Positions 61,945 to 64,000 of a stretch of 64,000 nucleotides of DNA are shown here, in pieces. The DNA comes from Actinoplanes aureus (GTDB taxonomy: Bacteria > Actinomycetota > Actinomycetes > Mycobacteriales > Micromonosporaceae). The stretch is from contig NZ_JADQTO010000027.1 of NCBI RefSeq assembly GCF_015704865.1, positions 80,163 to 144,162 of the forward strand. The letters are read 5' to 3'. Position 1 is the stretch's first letter. Each line of letters opens with the position of its first letter. The position numbers were made by a program, and so were the translations under genes. The notes below the pieces were generated by a model, which saw only the letters and a list, made by a program, of their open reading frames with translations, made no database searches and was not told where the DNA came from.

Positions 61945-62865
61945 ATGACCGCCGTCGCCCCGCGCCCCACCCGGCCCGCCCGCCGGTCCGGTACGCCGCG
62001 CCGGAACACCTGGCACACCGTCACGCCACTGCTCGTCGCGACCACCGCGGCCGCACTCGCGTTCGCGGTCCACCGGGTGTTCATCGGCACCTCACTGGGA
62101 CAGCTCGTGGACACCGCCGCGATGCGGGGCGGGGACGTGGAGCATCCCCGGGTGACCGAGGTGCTCACCCGTACCCTCAATGCCACCCAGCTCGCGAGCC
62201 TGGCCGTGGTCTGCGTGCTCGCGGCGGCCTTCGGCGCGCTGCGCCGCCGCCTCGACCTGTCGATCGCCGCGGCCCTGCTGGTGATCGGCGCGAACGTGAC
62301 CGTCCAGCTGCTCAAGGCCGGCCTGTCCCGGCCGGAGCTGGACGACTTCCCGGCGCCCAACTCGTTCCCCAGCGGGCACACCGCGGCCGCCGTCTCGGCG
62401 GCGTTCGTGCTGGTGCTGGTCTTCCCGCGGGCGCTGCGCGGCACCGTCGGGCTGGTCGGCGCCGGCTACGTCGCGATCGTCGCCGTCGCCACCGTGTGGG
62501 CCGAGTGGCACCGGCCCAGCGACGCCGTCGCGGCGATGCTCATCGTGCTGGCCTGGGGCGCGCTGGCGGTGTTCGGCGTACGCCTGCGCCGGGCCGGCTC
62601 GCCCCGGCCGCTGCAACTGCCGAACCGCCTGGTCATGGGGGTCCTCGCGGTCACCGGTGCGGCCACCGCCGCGGTGAGCCTGTGCTGGCTGGTCGCCGTG
62701 GCCCTGTCCGAGCGCGTCCTTCCGGACCTGGTGTCCGGGCGGTTCGCGTTCCTGGCCGGCACGGCGGGCATCATCGCCACCGTGGCCGGCACGTTCATCA
62801 TCTGGGTCCGGCTGAACGCGGCGGAACCGCCGGCCGGCCCGCCCGTACAGGGAGGCACGAAATGA
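61945..62865 (+). CDS. PAP2 family membrane phosphatase
   Basis: The 306-residue protein has six or more hydrophobic helices. It has the PAP2 motifs KAGLSRPELDDF (motif 1), PSGHT (motif 2) and VWAEWHRPSDAVAA (motif 3, catalytic His). These enzymes remove phosphate from lipid phosphates or undecaprenyl pyrophosphate on the outer membrane face. The ATG at 61945 follows GGGGAAAG; an ATG at 61915 is possible. It is divergent from the glucosaminidase gene and overlaps the next gene (ATGA). Confidence 0.9.
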   Translation: MTAVAPRPTRPARRSGTPRRNTWHTVTPLLVATTAAALAFAVHRVFIGTSLGQLVDTAAMRGGDVEHPRVTEVLTRTLNATQLASLAVVCVLAAAFGALRRRLDLSIAAALLVIGANVTVQLLKAGLSRPELDDFPAPNSFPSGHTAAAVSAAFVLVLVFPRALRGTVGLVGAGYVAIVAVATVWAEWHRPSDAVAAMLIVLAWGALAVFGVRLRRAGSPRPLQLPNRLVMGVLAVTGAATAAVSLCWLVAVALSERVLPDLVSGRFAFLAGTAGIIATVAGTFIIWVRLNAAEPPAGPPVQGGTK

Positions 62866-63425
62866 CCACCACGCCCGCCGACAACACGCCCACCGGCTCG
62901 GTCCCGCCCGGCCCGGCCGGTGTTCCGGACCTCCCCGCCCAGGCGGCCGCTTCCGGCGGCGCCACCGCCGGCCCGACCGTCGTGGTCGGCACCTACCCCG
63001 AGTACGCGCTCGCCCAGCAGGCCGTCGACCACCTCTCGGACAACAAGTTCCCGGTCCAGCGAGTCAAGATCATCGGCACCGACCTGCGGCTCGTCGAGAC
63101 CGTCCTGGGCCGGCTCACCACCGCCCGGGCCGCCCTCGCAGGCGCGGCCAGCGGCGCGTGGTTCGGCCTCTTCATCGGCCTCCTCTTCGGCCTGTTCAGC
63201 GACTCCGAGTGGCTCGCGGTCATCCTCACCACGGTGCTGATCGGCGCGATCTGGGGCGCGATCTTCGGCGCCATCGCACACGCCGCCACCGGCGGACGGC
63301 GCGACTTCACGTCACGCAGCTCGCTGCAGGCCGCCCAGTACGCGGTACTCGCCGACGCGGAGGTGGCGGACGAGGCGCGCGCCCTGCTGGTCCGCCTCAA
63401 CTGGCAGGCCAGCGGCGCCCAGTGA
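62862..63425 (+). CDS. general stress protein (YflT/17M-like) with membrane hairpin
   Basis: The ATG at 62862 overlaps the PAP2 stop. Of the 187 residues, the first 35 are Pro/Ala-rich. Then comes TVVVGTYPEYALAQQAVDHLSDNKFPVQRVKIIGTDL, typical of the general stress protein 17M-like domain. A Gly/Ala-rich membrane hairpin follows (about 92-140), then a C-terminal DFTSRSSLQAAQYAVLADAEVADEA segment. Such proteins are commonly under SigB-type control. Confidence 0.85.
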   Translation: MTTTPADNTPTGSVPPGPAGVPDLPAQAAASGGATAGPTVVVGTYPEYALAQQAVDHLSDNKFPVQRVKIIGTDLRLVETVLGRLTTARAALAGAASGAWFGLFIGLLFGLFSDSEWLAVILTTVLIGAIWGAIFGAIAHAATGGRRDFTSRSSLQAAQYAVLADAEVADEARALLVRLNWQASGAQ

Positions 63426-63831
63426 ACTTCCGGGCTCGTCCCGCACCCTGCGTGACAAGCTACCGGCCTCGCCTTCGCTACGGCCGTGAGCAGGGGCGTC
63501 ACGCCGCTGGCCGACGGCCGGGGCACCTGGCGGTAGGGCCTGTCGCGGTGCGTGGGGGTGCTTGCCAGCACTCAGGTGCTTGCCAGCGGCCGTGGCGCCC
63601 GCTCCGGGCGGGCAGCCCGGCAGCCGACCAGCGAAAACGGCCGGCCGGGACCCGCGCTGCGGTCGCGGGCGGCCCGGCCGCCGGCCGGGATGCTGTTTCC
63701 CGGTGGACGCGCTGGGGCCGCGACGGCAAGCCTGGCTCGCGGTGGGACAGCGGCGACAGGGTCGGCTTCGGCGGGACGCCGGTCACGCGTACCCCGGAGG
63801 AGCGTGACCGGCAAACGGAGCTTGACCGAAA
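63426..63831. other. intergenic region without a convincing gene
   Basis: These 406 bases lie between the stress protein gene and the convergent sigma factor gene. Several short open frames exist in every frame, but none has a good ribosome-binding site or a protein-like composition. A short direct repeat gtgcttgccagc occurs twice near 63557 and 63578. I see no strong terminator. Confidence 0.5.
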
Positions 63832-64000
63832 TTACCGCTCGCTGGAGAGCTGGGTGCGCAGCTTGGTGAGGGCCTTGGTCAGCAACCGGGAGACGTGCAT
63901 CTGCGAGATCCCGATCTGCTCGGCGATCTGCGACTGGGTCAGGTTGCCGTAGAAACGCAGCGTCAGGATCTTCTGCTCCCGCTCGTCCAGCGTCGCCAGC
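63832..64000 (-). CDS. SigB/SigF-type sigma factor, C-terminal part (partial)
   Basis: The frame enters from the right edge and stops at 63832, giving 55 C-terminal residues. They contain the region 4.2 helix-turn-helix LTQSQIAEQIGISQMHVSRL followed by LTKALTKLRTQLSSER. This matches the SigB/F/G family and closely resembles region 4.2 of the sigma-STAS protein at 28681-29820 (LRFYGN and GISQMHVSRLL are shared). This one ends right after region 4.2, so it has no STAS tail. Confidence 0.9.
   Translation of the reverse strand, partial: LATLDEREQKILTLRFYGNLTQSQIAEQIGISQMHVSRLLTKALTKLRTQLSSER

Noticed and set aside
63426..63831. Several short frames in both strands as possible genes
   Set aside because: Overlapping frames in all phases, no ribosome-binding site and no protein-like composition.

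Overview
This 64 kb window is very GC-rich and gene-dense, with many GTG starts and ATGA/GTGA gene overlaps. It looks like a chromosomal segment of a filamentous actinobacterium. The gene content fits Micromonosporaceae, most likely Actinoplanes or a close relative: an aerobic cobalamin operon, an accessory SecA, glucosylphosphoglycerate synthase, several SigB/SigF-type signalling parts, CheB/CheR proteins and an HrpA helicase. The genus is inferred from gene content only. I see no rRNA, tRNA, CRISPR array, insertion sequence or prophage.

Layout. 1-6.6 kb: an M20 peptidase, a hemerythrin-like protein, a LysR regulator, a ClpC-like unfoldase and a NYN-domain protein. 6.9-11.5 kb: a four-gene operon built around a soluble FtsK/SpoIIIE ATPase, led by a small helical protein. 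11.5-13.2 kb: a tightly coupled operon of a three-repeat Gly/Asp-rich peptide, a JmjC-type cupin oxygenase and a small acidic protein; this is the best candidate for an undescribed peptide-modification system. 13.3-17.5 kb: two convergent DUF72 proteins, a DksA-like protein, a P-loop-less uridine-kinase relative, a winged-helix regulator and an ankyrin protein. 17.5-24.2 kb: an accessory SecA, a dehydrogenase/oxidoreductase pair, and GpgS with a GT4 glycosyltransferase.

24.2-29.8 kb is a signalling island: two STAS-HATPase fusions, CheB, a CheR-PAS fusion, and a convergent SigB/F-type sigma factor carrying its own STAS domain. The STAS domains lack the usual phosphorylatable serine. 29.9-34.7 kb holds a long repetitive disordered protein, a small membrane protein and a GCS2-type glutamate-cysteine ligase. 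34.9-40.1 kb is a cobalamin operon (chelatase, cobO, cobB, cobE-like) preceded by a recognisable cobalamin riboswitch. 40.1-44.9 kb: an FGGY kinase, an ArsR-SRPBCC pair, citrate synthase and a universal stress protein.

45-52 kb: a GGDEF-EAL protein, a GNAT-like protein, exonuclease III, and an overlapping pair of a PAS-GAF-SpoIIE phosphatase and a B12-binding protein with the CarH-type W-x9-EH motif, a possible light-sensing module. 52.2-64 kb: a LamG protein, HrpA helicase, a response regulator convergent with a CHASE-PAS histidine kinase, a secreted glucosaminidase, a PAP2 phosphatase with a stress protein, and the 3' end of a second SigB/F-type sigma factor at the right edge.

The recurring theme is environmental and stress signalling: partner switching, c-di-GMP, SpoIIE phosphatase, histidine kinase and possible B12 light sensing. 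Cobalamin synthesis is encoded in the same window.
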